Source of the DNA: Vibrio campbellii CAIM 519 = NBRC 15631 = ATCC 25920
Lineage (GTDB): Bacteria; Pseudomonadota; Gammaproteobacteria; Enterobacterales; Vibrionaceae
Direction: 5' to 3'
Length of the DNA stretch: 64,000 bases
Assembly: GCF_002163755.1 (NCBI RefSeq)
Contig: NZ_CP015863.1
Location: forward strand, 1,860,001 to 1,924,000
Below, one piece after another: positions 7,653 to 16,441 of this stretch. Position numbers and translations under genes: made by a program. The stretch's first letter is position 1, and the number at the start of each line of letters is the position of its first letter. The notes under the pieces were generated by a model. It made no database searches. It was given only the letters and a program-made list of their open reading frames with translations, and had not been told where the DNA came from.

Positions 7653-9263
7653 ATGAACGTAACAACCACGGCCTTGAGTACTTTTATTCTCTCTATGGGC
7701 TTAAGCAGCGCCTCTGTTCAAGCATCATCAACGGTTGGCCCTTCTCTCTCGAACTATCAGGGGACTTATACTTGCTACCCTGAAGCGATTTATGAGCCCA
7801 ATGACATTGAAGAAGTACAAAGGATTGTTAAAGATGCATTAGTTCGAGGCAAAAAAGTGATGACTGGCAACCGCAAATTTGCCAGCCAAATTGATGCGGC
7901 TTGTGCTGGTGATGATCAAGTTCAGCTCACACTGAGTAATATGAATAAAATTCTCCATTTCGATTCAAACACCAAACGCATCACCGTCGAGGCAGGTCTA
8001 AGATTTAACGATCTGAATGACTTCCTCCGTCATCAAGGCTATGCGATTAATATGGTGACCGAACTGGCTATTTTTACTATTGGTGGCATGCTCGGGAGTG
8101 GTACTCATGGCTCTACATTAACAAAGCCAAGTAATATGTTGGCGGATTACGTCACCGAACTCAAAGTCGTCGATGGGCAAGGCAATGTCAGAGTGCTGAA
8201 TGGCGATTTACTCGATGCGGCAAGAGTCAATCTAGGGGTCTTAGGGGTCGTTGTCGAAGTAACCTTAGCGCTAGAAGATGCATTTAAAGTCAGTGCCGAG
8301 GTTAAAGGCTATCGGGATGATACTGGCTTAGAAGATAAAGTACTTGAGATCGCAAGAAATAATTACTCGGCGAACATTGCTTGGTTTCCAGGCCTTGGCC
8401 GCTATACGACTACCCTCTACAACCCTGTTCCAGCGGGGACACCAGGTCAAGCCTATAACGCTCAAGCTGATGTCAGCGATACTGAAGAGTTTTTCTTTGG
8501 TTTGCTATTTAACGCCGCACATGAGTTCCCTGGTTCCGGCCTACAATGCCTGGCTGCAACCGCACGATACAATGCAAGAGCTAAATCTTACTTTCGTGAT
8601 AGCGTATCTGGTGACCTAGTTGCAGAACCTGTTGGCTACTCTGATCAAATGCAATATTTCAAATGCAAAGACCCCAATCAATGTATTTGGGATAGATTAC
8701 CAATCGCCCTTCAAGAGGTGGCAATAGACATCGAACGCCTACCTAACTGGATTCGAGACGTACGCCAAATTGTCGCTAAGCACCCACGAACTTGCTTCCC
8801 GCTCAATGGTATCTATTTTAGATTTGGTAAAGCCTCGAAGAGTTACCTAGGTATGAGTGCAGGTCGTGAAACCGCATTTGTCGGCATCGAGTACACATTA
8901 AGACAAGAAGGTAACAGAGAACCTAAAAACTATTTTGTGAACCTTGAAATCGAGCAAATGTCGCTACGTAAATACGATGCTCGACCACATTGGGGCAAAA
9001 ACTCGGTCGCCATTTTTGAAGACATGCCATCACGTTTTCCTATGTGGTCAGAATTCTTACAAGCGAAGGCCGAGCTCGACCCTTATGATGTGTTTAGCAA
9101 TCCATTCTGGCGTCGAGCGAGTGGAGAAATTCCACAAGTAGATAGCTTAAAGCCAGGATGTAACCTGCGTGGAGAATGTTATTGCCAAGAAGATTCGCAC
9201 TGTCAAACAGGTACCACTTGTCAACCTGGCTTGCACTTCACTGAAGCAAGAATTTGCCGTTAA
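7653..9263 (+). CDS. Exported FAD-linked sugar-lactone oxidase-like enzyme
   Basis: The product is 536 residues. A signal peptide is about 1-25. An FAD-binding PCMH/VAO domain (about 45-225) shows EPNDIEEVQRIV, then ITVEAGLRFNDLNDFL and IGGMLGSGTHGSTL, typical of L-gulonolactone and D-arabinono-lactone oxidases. The central and C-terminal region fits the ALO-type substrate domain, with DPYDVFSNPFW near the usual end. An unusual Cys-rich tail follows (about 510-536; Cys in CNLRGECYCQ and HCQTGTTCQ), fit for disulfides outside the cytoplasm. RBS AAGGAAG precedes the start. It probably oxidises an alcohol or lactone using oxygen; substrate and acceptor are unknown. Confidence 0.78.
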   Translation: MNVTTTALSTFILSMGLSSASVQASSTVGPSLSNYQGTYTCYPEAIYEPNDIEEVQRIVKDALVRGKKVMTGNRKFASQIDAACAGDDQVQLTLSNMNKILHFDSNTKRITVEAGLRFNDLNDFLRHQGYAINMVTELAIFTIGGMLGSGTHGSTLTKPSNMLADYVTELKVVDGQGNVRVLNGDLLDAARVNLGVLGVVVEVTLALEDAFKVSAEVKGYRDDTGLEDKVLEIARNNYSANIAWFPGLGRYTTTLYNPVPAGTPGQAYNAQADVSDTEEFFFGLLFNAAHEFPGSGLQCLAATARYNARAKSYFRDSVSGDLVAEPVGYSDQMQYFKCKDPNQCIWDRLPIALQEVAIDIERLPNWIRDVRQIVAKHPRTCFPLNGIYFRFGKASKSYLGMSAGRETAFVGIEYTLRQEGNREPKNYFVNLEIEQMSLRKYDARPHWGKNSVAIFEDMPSRFPMWSEFLQAKAELDPYDVFSNPFWRRASGEIPQVDSLKPGCNLRGECYCQEDSHCQTGTTCQPGLHFTEARICR

Positions 9264-9359
9264 TATTAAAACAGCACCTCATAAACAACCAATTACAAAC
9301 AGACACTTTTATAGTCATTTGTAAATAACTAATGATGCGTAGTTACTCATCATCATCTA

Positions 9360-9390
9360 TTCAAGCGTTGACAGGAGTTCAACGCTTGAA
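9360..9390 (+). promoter_or_regulatory. Perfect 12-bp hairpin before the lipocalin-like gene
   Basis: TTCAAGCGTTGA and TCAACGCTTGAA are exact inverted repeats around a 7-base loop (CAGGAGT). No T run follows, so it is not a classical terminator. It lies between the flavo-oxidase and the preferred start at 9422, in a place suited to an operator or an mRNA processing or stability element. Confidence 0.55.
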
Positions 9391-9421
9391 TACCCACCCA
9401 CTAAACAAGGCAATCTTATAT

Positions 9422-10489
9422 ATGCGCATTATATCCCCCCTGCTTTTTCTGTGGTGCTCATTGTTATCATTGAACAGCCTAGCAACGACTCTTGACGACA
9501 TTCGTCCTCACCAACCTAGTTCAGAGCAAACTTGGGCGGAGCAATGGTTCTATAATATTTCTGTTCCTGAGGTCGGTTATTTTAAAATAAGTTTACAGAC
9601 TTACATCGCTCCTGATTTTACTGAACCTACACCAAAAGGTTATGTTCACCTCGCTTTTACACCGATTGATGGCAAAACCATCAAGTACGACATATTCAGT
9701 GATGACTTGATCCTTAAGGGGTTTGACGATGTAGAGCAATTCCATTACGAGATCCCCGGCATTATTAGCGCCAATAACCATACAGTGAATGTCAATGCTG
9801 ATCAGTTCAACTTTTCAATGAGCTGGGATGGTGAACATACACATTACTGGCCGGGCAGGAATCCAGGGCAAACTCCATTTAGCTTTATTCCAGATATTCC
9901 CGGAGTAGGCGGTAAATGGTTTCTTTATACCGTTGGGACACCAATTAAATACCATTTTTTTAACGGTGAAGAGTCTTTTTCTGGGCAAGGCTATGCACAG
10001 TTAGATAAAGGCTGGTATGACAAAGAATCCAGTGCAGGGATGGTCTATACCATGGGACTCTCAGATGAACTCTATTTTATGTTCACCGGAGCTCAAATCG
10101 GCACCTCATCGATTGAATTATGGGCGGGTCGGTATATTTCAGATCAATATGATCTGATTTTTTACCCTGCTATAGGCAACCTTTCAGTAAAGAGAGAGAT
10201 CGATAGCTGTGCGGGTTATTTGAAAGTCGAAATGAATAAATTCAACCAAAGTATGGTCATGGAAGTTATGTCAGACCTTTCTGACTTCTATCCTCTTGCT
10301 TTTCCATCGGTCATTATTTTTGGTGGGGAACAAAAATACATGAAATCGATGAAAGCAAAGGTTAACGTAACGTTATTCGAGAATAGACAACTCGTAGAAA
10401 CTATCAGTTTGCCGCAAGCACTATTAGAGTTCAGTGGTCCCTTCTTTTGTGATGACCTCGATATAGTGGGTTCAAATGCACCCAAGTAA
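9422..10489 (+). CDS. Exported lipocalin-like protein (CrtC/AttH-like, tentative)
   Basis: From ATG 9422 the product is 355 residues with a good signal peptide (MRIISPLLFLWCSLLSLNSLA). An in-frame ATG at 9332 would add 30 residues but has no ribosome-binding site and would hide the signal, so I prefer 9422. The body is strand-rich, with paired blocks FNFSMSWDGEHTHYW and FSGQGYAQLDKGWYDKES. The latter loosely recalls the conserved 'GxAYxxxxWG' element of CrtC/AttH-type lipocalin-like hydratases and cyclases. The homology is weak. Following an exported carotenoid-oxygenase-like enzyme and a flavo-oxidase, it may bind or modify the same hydrophobic substrate. Confidence 0.55.
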   Translation: MRIISPLLFLWCSLLSLNSLATTLDDIRPHQPSSEQTWAEQWFYNISVPEVGYFKISLQTYIAPDFTEPTPKGYVHLAFTPIDGKTIKYDIFSDDLILKGFDDVEQFHYEIPGIISANNHTVNVNADQFNFSMSWDGEHTHYWPGRNPGQTPFSFIPDIPGVGGKWFLYTVGTPIKYHFFNGEESFSGQGYAQLDKGWYDKESSAGMVYTMGLSDELYFMFTGAQIGTSSIELWAGRYISDQYDLIFYPAIGNLSVKREIDSCAGYLKVEMNKFNQSMVMEVMSDLSDFYPLAFPSVIIFGGEQKYMKSMKAKVNVTLFENRQLVETISLPQALLEFSGPFFCDDLDIVGSNAPK

Positions 10490-10893
10490 CCTCAGATGCT
10501 TGATTAAGAGCGAGGTCACTGAGTTAAATTCAAGGAAGACAACGATGAGGAATAGTATTCTATTTCCAAGCTGTCTGACGCATGTAATCGGCTCAGTGAC
10601 GCGCTACCAAAGGCATGGGTATCTACACATGTAAACCAAAATACTCTTGTCCTAATTTTCTGTAAGAATTATTTCATCCATGGAATAGGTGTTTAGAGCC
10701 TCGTTTATTTGCATGGATACAGTCGGTTCACTATTATCGTGATGAACAACGCTTCATACGACTTCAGGTAGCACGGGCATATTTTAGTTAGATTATTGAC
10801 AATGATGTTGATGTTGATGTTGATAACTAAAAAATAAAATGTGTAACGGGTAAGCTCAATAAAATGTCTGATTTAACCCAAACTAGTTTAGAT
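10490..10893. other. Intergenic with short direct repeats
   Basis: No gene is supported; a 29-codon frame at 10545-10634 has a fair RBS but no recognisable content. The stretch contains GTCACTGAG and its inverted copy CTCAGTGAC about 70 bases apart, and three copies of GATGTT at 10804-10821. Confidence 0.35.
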
Positions 10894-11778
10894 CTAGAAA
10901 CTCTGCTCGTTAGTAGCTAAGAAATCAATTAACTTTTTGGTTTTGCTTTTAGGAGTAAGGTTGTTTGGCCACAGAGCATACAGAGGGATAGGCTCAACTT
11001 TCCAATCTGGCATGATATGTATGAGCTCTCCAATCTCTATAGATTCCGACACTTGGGACTTTGTCAGTGTCGCCAAACCTAAACCGAGAAGACAATAATG
11101 ATGCATAGCTTCTACGCTATTTACGCTAATTTGATATTGATACTTAACTACTTTTTTTACCTTCCCCAAGCAAAAAGTACGCTCATTAGAAAGTTGTTCG
11201 AGCTTAATCCAATTCCACTTCGATAACTCATCTATCTTTTTGGGGGGCTCACGCTGCTCGAAGTATGAGGGTGCGCATACTAACACTCTTTCCAAATAGC
11301 CAATTTTACGTGCTTTTAGATTACTCGAATAAGGCTCTCCTGCCCTCAAAACCAAATCAAAGCCATCTTCAATAATATCGCTATGAGTATCAGTAAATAT
11401 CAACTTAAGCGAGATTTGAGGAAATTGATTGGCAAACATTGCGATTAGATTGTTTATATATGATCCGCTGAGAGCGGTAGGCAGAGAAAGCTTAATTTCA
11501 CCTGATGGTTCTTCATCTTGGCCTGAAAGCAGCTCCAACCCTTGATTGGCTGCATGAAGCATCTGCTCTACATATTCGTAGAACTGCTCACCTTCATTAC
11601 TCAAAGCGAGCTTGCGAGTCGAACGATAGACCAACGCTGCTCCGACCTTCTTTTCAAGCTGCGTGATGTGGTAACTAATAACTGATGGAGATAAGGATAA
11701 CGATTTGGCAGCCTCTCTGAACGAACCTTTTTTAACCACTTCCGCAAAAATTGCCATTGATTTTAGACTGTTAAACAC
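10894..11778 (-). CDS. LysR-family transcriptional regulator
   Basis: From GTG 11778 the product is about 294 residues, the usual LysR length. The N-terminal winged helix-turn-helix is clear: FAEVVKKGSFREAAKSLSLS, then VISYHITQLEKKVG, then LVYRSTRKLALSNEGEQFYE. An effector-binding domain follows (about 90-290) with IKLSLPTAL, GFDLVLRAGE and a late GLGLATL. In-frame starts up to 11835 exist but would extend beyond the family N-terminus. It is divergent from a LysE-type exporter 99 bases away, a common regulator/exporter layout. A perfect palindrome lies between them. The effector is unknown. Confidence 0.85.
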   Translation of the reverse strand: MFNSLKSMAIFAEVVKKGSFREAAKSLSLSPSVISYHITQLEKKVGAALVYRSTRKLALSNEGEQFYEYVEQMLHAANQGLELLSGQDEEPSGEIKLSLPTALSGSYINNLIAMFANQFPQISLKLIFTDTHSDIIEDGFDLVLRAGEPYSSNLKARKIGYLERVLVCAPSYFEQREPPKKIDELSKWNWIKLEQLSNERTFCLGKVKKVVKYQYQISVNSVEAMHHYCLLGLGLATLTKSQVSESIEIGELIHIMPDWKVEPIPLYALWPNNLTPKSKTKKLIDFLATNEQSF

Positions 11779-11795
11779 ACCAACTGTACTATTTA

Positions 11796-11814
11796 TTCGA
11801 ATTTTAAATTCGAA
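11796..11814. promoter_or_regulatory. Candidate LysR operator, perfect palindrome
   Basis: TTCGAATTT T AAATTCGAA has exact 9-base arms around one central base, 17 bases from the chosen LysR start and 62 bases before the LysE start. Position and dyad symmetry fit an autoregulatory site for the adjacent LysR protein; this is inference. Confidence 0.5.
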
Positions 11815-11876
11815 TTGAACCATATAGTGACACAAACTTCAATGACGTATCATGGAATCTTTATGAGGAGACTCCT

Positions 11877-12467
11877 ATGTCGGTACTAATTGCAATGAGT
11901 TTATTTTCTTTTTCGATGTCTATATCACCAGGACCTGTGAATTTGATTGCGCTTACAAGCGGACTTAATTATGGCTTCTGGCGTTCAATCCCTTTTGTGT
12001 CTGGTGCAACCATAGGGTTTACACTTTTATTACTTCTAATTGGTTTAGGAATTGGAACACTACTTAGCAACTACACTCAACCCTTAGAATATTTAAGTTA
12101 CTTTGGCTGCGGGTTTATCCTCTATATGGGAATAAAGATCTTTAGCGTTAATCCGCAAGAAATTAAAGGTGCTGATTTCAACGATATTCCATCTTTCACG
12201 CAAGGCATTTTTATGCAGTGGCTCAATCCAAAAGCGTGGATGGCTTGCTTAGCGGGTTGCTCGGCTTTTAATGTCCACTCTTCCAATGAAGCCCTCGCTA
12301 CCTTCGTGAGTATTTATTTTCTTATTTGTTATTTAGGTATAGGTTGCTGGTCATTTTTGGGCGAGAAAATGAGTGTTTATTTAAAAAGAAGAAATAGTAT
12401 TGCCATATTTAATAAGGTTATGGGTGGAATGCTATGCCTGATAGCAATTTACCTTTTCTTTATTTGA
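11877..12467 (+). CDS. LysE/RhtB-family amino acid exporter
   Basis: The product is 196 residues with about six hydrophobic segments. The family signature SISPGPVNLIAL is near residues 16-27, and the conserved QWLNPKAWMA occurs in the third quarter. RBS GAGGAG sits 6 bases before the ATG. LysE/RhtB proteins export amino acids or small metabolites driven by proton exchange. The divergent LysR gene is its probable regulator. Two other members of this family occur in the window (47.8-48.5 and 53.4-54.1 kb). Confidence 0.88.
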   Translation: MSVLIAMSLFSFSMSISPGPVNLIALTSGLNYGFWRSIPFVSGATIGFTLLLLLIGLGIGTLLSNYTQPLEYLSYFGCGFILYMGIKIFSVNPQEIKGADFNDIPSFTQGIFMQWLNPKAWMACLAGCSAFNVHSSNEALATFVSIYFLICYLGIGCWSFLGEKMSVYLKRRNSIAIFNKVMGGMLCLIAIYLFFI

Positions 12468-12606
12468 TATACAGTAAATTAGTATTACTAAACAACTTTT
12501 TATAGCATCATCTCCGAAGCTTGACCAACAAGCGCTCTAAGACATCATGATCAACCTCTTAGTTAATCAGCTGAGTCATTAAAGTATTTTATAAATCACT
12601 TTGGGG

Positions 12607-12642
12607 CAAAAAACGGTTTAGAACAACTGAACTAAACCGTTT
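12607..12642 (-). terminator. Terminator of the DUF3360 gene
   Basis: AAACGGTTTAG/CTAAACCGTTT forms an 11-bp stem. Read on the minus strand it is followed by TTTTTTG, 53 bases past the permease stop. Confidence 0.8.
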
Positions 12643-12694
12643 CTATCAGGTTAGAAAAAGGTTCTTCAAACCATAAATCGTACTACGAACCTCT

Positions 12695-14202
12695 CTAACG
12701 GAAACTTGGGATAATCGCTGGAATTCCCGGTAATAGACCAACCAACGCCATTACGCTTGTTAGCACAACAAACATAATACTAGGCAACACCCAACGGCTC
12801 ATTTTACTGAGTTCCCCGCTACGTTCTTTACAGCCAACTAAGCCTAAGTTATCTAGCAGCATGGTGAGAGACCAGCCAAATGCAGGGTTAACTAACGCTG
12901 AAGAAAATACAACAATCGCCGCCGATTGGGTGGTTTTCCCTTCACGTGTCATTTCCATTCCAGCTTCTAGCAAAGGCACAAATACCCCAACAATGAGCGC
13001 AACACAGAGTACAGGTTGCCAGATCGCTAAGTCCATTGGGTAGCCCCAAACCGCGGCGATGATACAGAACAGTGCTGTCAGCAAAGCACCAGCAGGAATT
13101 GGGCGTTTAGCGATAGCCGCCGGAACAATGTACGTTCCCCAAGAAGAAGTAAAGTTAGTACCACCGAGCAGAGAACCGAACGTCTGACGAATTGACGCTG
13201 TGGTCATCGTATCGTCGATGTTCATATGTACTTTTTCTGTACGCTCTGGATAGCTGATTTTTTGGAACACTTGGTGCCCTAAGAAATCTGGCGACCACAT
13301 GGCCACGGCTAAAATAGCAAAAGGCAATACCACCATGAAATGCTCAATCGCAGGCAAACCTAGCATCCAACCCGTATCTTCCCCCCACCAATACATAGGG
13401 TTCATATTAGGTAATCCGGGCTCAGTTTGAAAAGAAAACGGGGCACCCATGGCAAAAGCTAAAGTGCCGCCTAGCAAACAACTAAGAGGGACAGCTAGCC
13501 AACGCTTACGAAAATGTTCCAATAATGCGTATAAAATAATGGTGCAAAAGATCACGACAAAAGCGATGTGACTCATCCCTATTCCCTCTGCCCAAGCGAA
13601 CAGTTTTTTCACTTGAGAGACGGTTCCAACAAAGCCTAGGTAGAGTAATAAGCCGCCACATACGCCTTTACTGGTAAGGTTTGCCAGCATACTGCCACCT
13701 TTACTAATAGCTAACAGTATGCCAAAAGCGCCAATCAGCAAACCAAAGGCCATTGGGTGCCCACCAGCAGCAACAACGATTGGAATTAAAGAGATGAGTG
13801 GGCCGTGTGTACCCGCGAGGTTTGCGGTCGGCAATAGAAAGCCTGAGAAAAGAATAATGAAAACTGAGGCTATGAGCAGTTCATATCGAACATTTTCTAA
13901 TATAAAGCCTTCATTGAGCCCTAGCGCCCAGCAAAGGTTGCGGCTATGGCTCCCACCATAACGACTTTGCCAATGGTCGCGGCCATCGCTGGAATGGCAT
14001 CTTCTACCTCGAATCGGTAATCTTTGAACGGCAAATTGGGACGCCAGCGTTTAGGCGCCATGATCTGCAACTCGTGATCTAAATACTGCTCTCGGGACTC
14101 AAATTTCGATCTTGGCTTATGTTGTTGTTCATAAGTGAGTTCAGCCTCATTGGCTTGAGGCTTATCTGTTCGTATCTTTACGGACTCTAAAGTACTGCTC
14201 AT
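12695..14202 (-). pseudogene. DUF3360-type membrane permease, frameshifted
   Basis: Two frames form one protein of about 500 residues. The N-terminal part (14202 to about 13925) starts MSSTLESVKIRTDKPQAN, has a hydrophilic lead and runs into the first membrane segment, ending TIGKVVMVGAIAATFAG. The rest continues in another frame from GLNEGFILENVRYELLIAS and on through LPTANLAGTHGPLISLIP with about ten more membrane segments. Restoring one missing base in the GGGCGC run near 13925-13930 rejoins them as TFAGALGLNEGF. The protein resembles the NCS2/SulP-like DUF3360 permeases of Vibrio and Shewanella; substrate unknown. The frameshift could be real or a sequencing or assembly error. Confidence 0.75.
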
Positions 14203-14550
14203 AGTGATTCCTTTCGTTCACACTCTAAGGTGTGTTTTTCCAACCAACGTTATTTACTCACCAAACGAAGATTAAGCAGTTGATTGCCTACATTCTCTTC
14301 TACAAGAACTCGATGAAGGATGTTCATGAATCCTTGAATTTCAGTTGCTAGTACCTTATACCAAACGAAAAATACAAATAGTGTCAGACAGTTAGATATT
14401 AGTCGTAGGTTAAGAGCTAACGCTATAAGCGTTGTGATGGTATTTGATAGGAACAGTCTCACGGTCTTTGGCGAGAGCGAACAAAAGGTGTGGAAGCGTG
14501 GTGAGCCAACCGCAACAGAAAGCTTGGGTTAGCGGCTTGTTATCCAATTA
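14203..14550. other. Intergenic, no gene seen
   Basis: The stretch upstream of the permease holds no supported gene. A 70-residue minus frame has no RBS and low-complexity hydrophobic content. Promoter elements are probably here but I cannot place them. Confidence 0.35.
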
Positions 14551-14577
14551 AGAAAGGGCTCTCGTAGCCCCTTTTAG
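14551..14577 (-). terminator. Terminator after msrQ
   Basis: AAAGGGCT pairs with AGCCCCTTT (one bulge). On the minus strand it is followed by TTTCTT, about 40 bases past the msrQ stop. Confidence 0.6.
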
Positions 14578-14615
14578 TCTGTTGATTCATTTGTCGCAAT
14601 TAGTCTAACAGCGTA

Positions 14616-15233
14616 TCAACTGGATAACCGCTTTCGAAACACTCGCGGCTTCAATGTCTTCCAGCGTAACAGCAACAAACCAATGGCGATGAAGATATAA
14701 ATCGTTGGCTCTGCCACCTCTGACTTCACCGACCAATAGAAGTGAATCGGTGCCAATATCGCCGCTAGGTAAACCCAGTTATGCAGTTTTTGCCATTTAG
14801 GACCCATTTTACGTTGTATGGATTGAGTCGAAGTTACCGCCAGAAGTAACAAGATTACCCACACTGCTGCACCAACGGTCAAATAAGGGCGCTTAACGAT
14901 TTCGGAGGCAAGTAAACTCCAATCTAATCCTAAATCGAGCACAGCAAACGCAACCAAATGAAGCACTGCCCAGAAAAAGCTGTAGAGACCGAGTAGTCGT
15001 CTCAATCTCACTAACAAACCCTGCTTCGTCCAACGCGCAAGCGGAGAAACCAACAAGGTAATAAACAGCGTATTTAGCGCGCTAATACCCGTGTAATGAA
15101 TGATACCTTGAACAGGATCACCACCTAGGTTGTCGGTATTAATCGCAATAACCAGCAGACCCAAGAAAACGAGAGAGACAAGGTGGATCAGGACTTTAAG
15201 CGCAATGATGTGTTTTGGCGTCAGCTTTCTCAA
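14616..15233 (-). CDS. msrQ: MsrQ heme-binding membrane subunit of methionine sulfoxide reductase
   Basis: The product is 205 residues with about six membrane helices, matching YedZ/MsrQ. Characteristic parts are GIIHYTGISALNTLFITLLV and LGLYSFFWAVLHLVAF, with heme-ligand His in HLVAF and in KLHNWVYLAAILAPIHFYW. It delivers quinone-derived electrons through heme to periplasmic MsrP, which repairs oxidised methionines in envelope proteins. The start overlaps the msrP stop by four bases (ATGA), so the two are translationally coupled. Confidence 0.95.
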   Translation of the reverse strand: MRKLTPKHIIALKVLIHLVSLVFLGLLVIAINTDNLGGDPVQGIIHYTGISALNTLFITLLVSPLARWTKQGLLVRLRRLLGLYSFFWAVLHLVAFAVLDLGLDWSLLASEIVKRPYLTVGAAVWVILLLLAVTSTQSIQRKMGPKWQKLHNWVYLAAILAPIHFYWSVKSEVAEPTIYIFIAIGLLLLRWKTLKPRVFRKRLSS

Positions 15234-16234
15234 TAGAACTTCCTCAGATCCATATTCTTATAGAGATGTGCCACTTCTTCTTCGTAGCCGTTGAACATCA
15301 ATGTTGGCTGTCTGCGAGCACTGAGCACACTGCCCTCGCCGATGAAACGCTCACTTGCTTGGCTCCAACGTGGATGGTCAACATTTGGGTTCACATTGGC
15401 GTAAAAACCGTATTCATTCGGCGCTAAACGATTCCACGTTGTTGGCGGCTCTCGGTCAGTTAAACGAATTCGAACAATAGACTTGATGCTTTTGAAGCCG
15501 TACTTCCAAGGTACAACTAAGCGAAGTGGCGCACCGTTTTGTGGAGCAAGCGTCTTACCATATAAACCCACAGAAATCAGCGCGAGCGGGTTCATTGCTT
15601 CATCAAGACGAAGCCCTTCTACGTAAGGATATTCAATGCTGCTAAACGAACCTTGAGCTGGGAACTGTTTTGGATCGTAGAGGGTTTCAAAAGCCACGTA
15701 TTTCGCGCTGCTTTTTGGATCCGCCATTTTGATGATGTCCGCTAAAGGAAAACCAATCCACGGAATGTTCATTGACCACGCTTCCACACAACGTAAGCGG
15801 TAGATACGCTCTTCCAGTGTGAACTTACTAAAGATATCGTCGTAGTCGAGCTTGATTGGGTTATTCACCAAACCGTCGATCTCTACCGTCCATGGGTCAG
15901 ACACGAACTCAGAAGAGTTTCTCGCAGGATCAGACTTATCGGTACCAAATTCGTAGAAGTTATTGTATTTCAGAACCTTACTTTCAGGAGTAAGAGAAAG
16001 ATCCGCTTGGTACTGCTGTGGCTTAACTGCACTAAGGTCAATTCGATTATCTGAGACTGGCTTTTCCTTTGACGCGAAGATGTCCAAAATACCCGCTTGC
16101 GCATTTGCAGCGAGCGGCATACCGACAACCGCAATGCCAAGCTTTTTCAGTATTTCACGACGCTCTTTATAGACTGACTCTGGCGTCGCTTCGTTTTCAG
16201 ACAAAGCCCAACGATGATTCTTCTTAATCCACAT
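15230..16234 (-). CDS. msrP: MsrP periplasmic molybdopterin methionine sulfoxide reductase
   Basis: The product is 334 residues, standard for YedY/MsrP. A Tat signal is visible (ERREILKKLGIAVVG, residues 24-38, followed by an ANAQA-type cleavage site). The molybdenum-ligating Cys is Cys149 in RLRCVEAWSM. Family segments DPWTVEIDGLV and APLRLVVPWKYGFKSIKSI are present. It reduces protein-bound Met-sulfoxide in the periplasm with electrons from MsrQ. It is the first gene of a two-gene operon with msrQ. Confidence 0.96.
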   Translation of the reverse strand: MWIKKNHRWALSENEATPESVYKERREILKKLGIAVVGMPLAANAQAGILDIFASKEKPVSDNRIDLSAVKPQQYQADLSLTPESKVLKYNNFYEFGTDKSDPARNSSEFVSDPWTVEIDGLVNNPIKLDYDDIFSKFTLEERIYRLRCVEAWSMNIPWIGFPLADIIKMADPKSSAKYVAFETLYDPKQFPAQGSFSSIEYPYVEGLRLDEAMNPLALISVGLYGKTLAPQNGAPLRLVVPWKYGFKSIKSIVRIRLTDREPPTTWNRLAPNEYGFYANVNPNVDHPRWSQASERFIGEGSVLSARRQPTLMFNGYEEEVAHLYKNMDLRKFY

Positions 16235-16441
16235 AATCTTCCCCGAATGTGTTTATAATTTAGTAAATAGCGAACTGGTAATACGTTGATTAAGAGAGAC
16301 CGTAGCAATGGCATTTCTATTTCATACAAAACGAAAAGTCGATATTCAGGCGGGTTCGATACTTAACATCAAAGACATTTAAGAGTGAACTAACTCCTCT
16401 GCATCATGTCCAACGGTTTTTACAATAACTAGTATCGTATT

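Noticed and set aside
14460..14540. Superintegron attC (VCR-like) site
   Set aside because: The TTATCC and GGTTAGCGGCTTGTTAT-like strings lack the paired core sites and the 120-base palindromic layout, and no gene cassette array is present.
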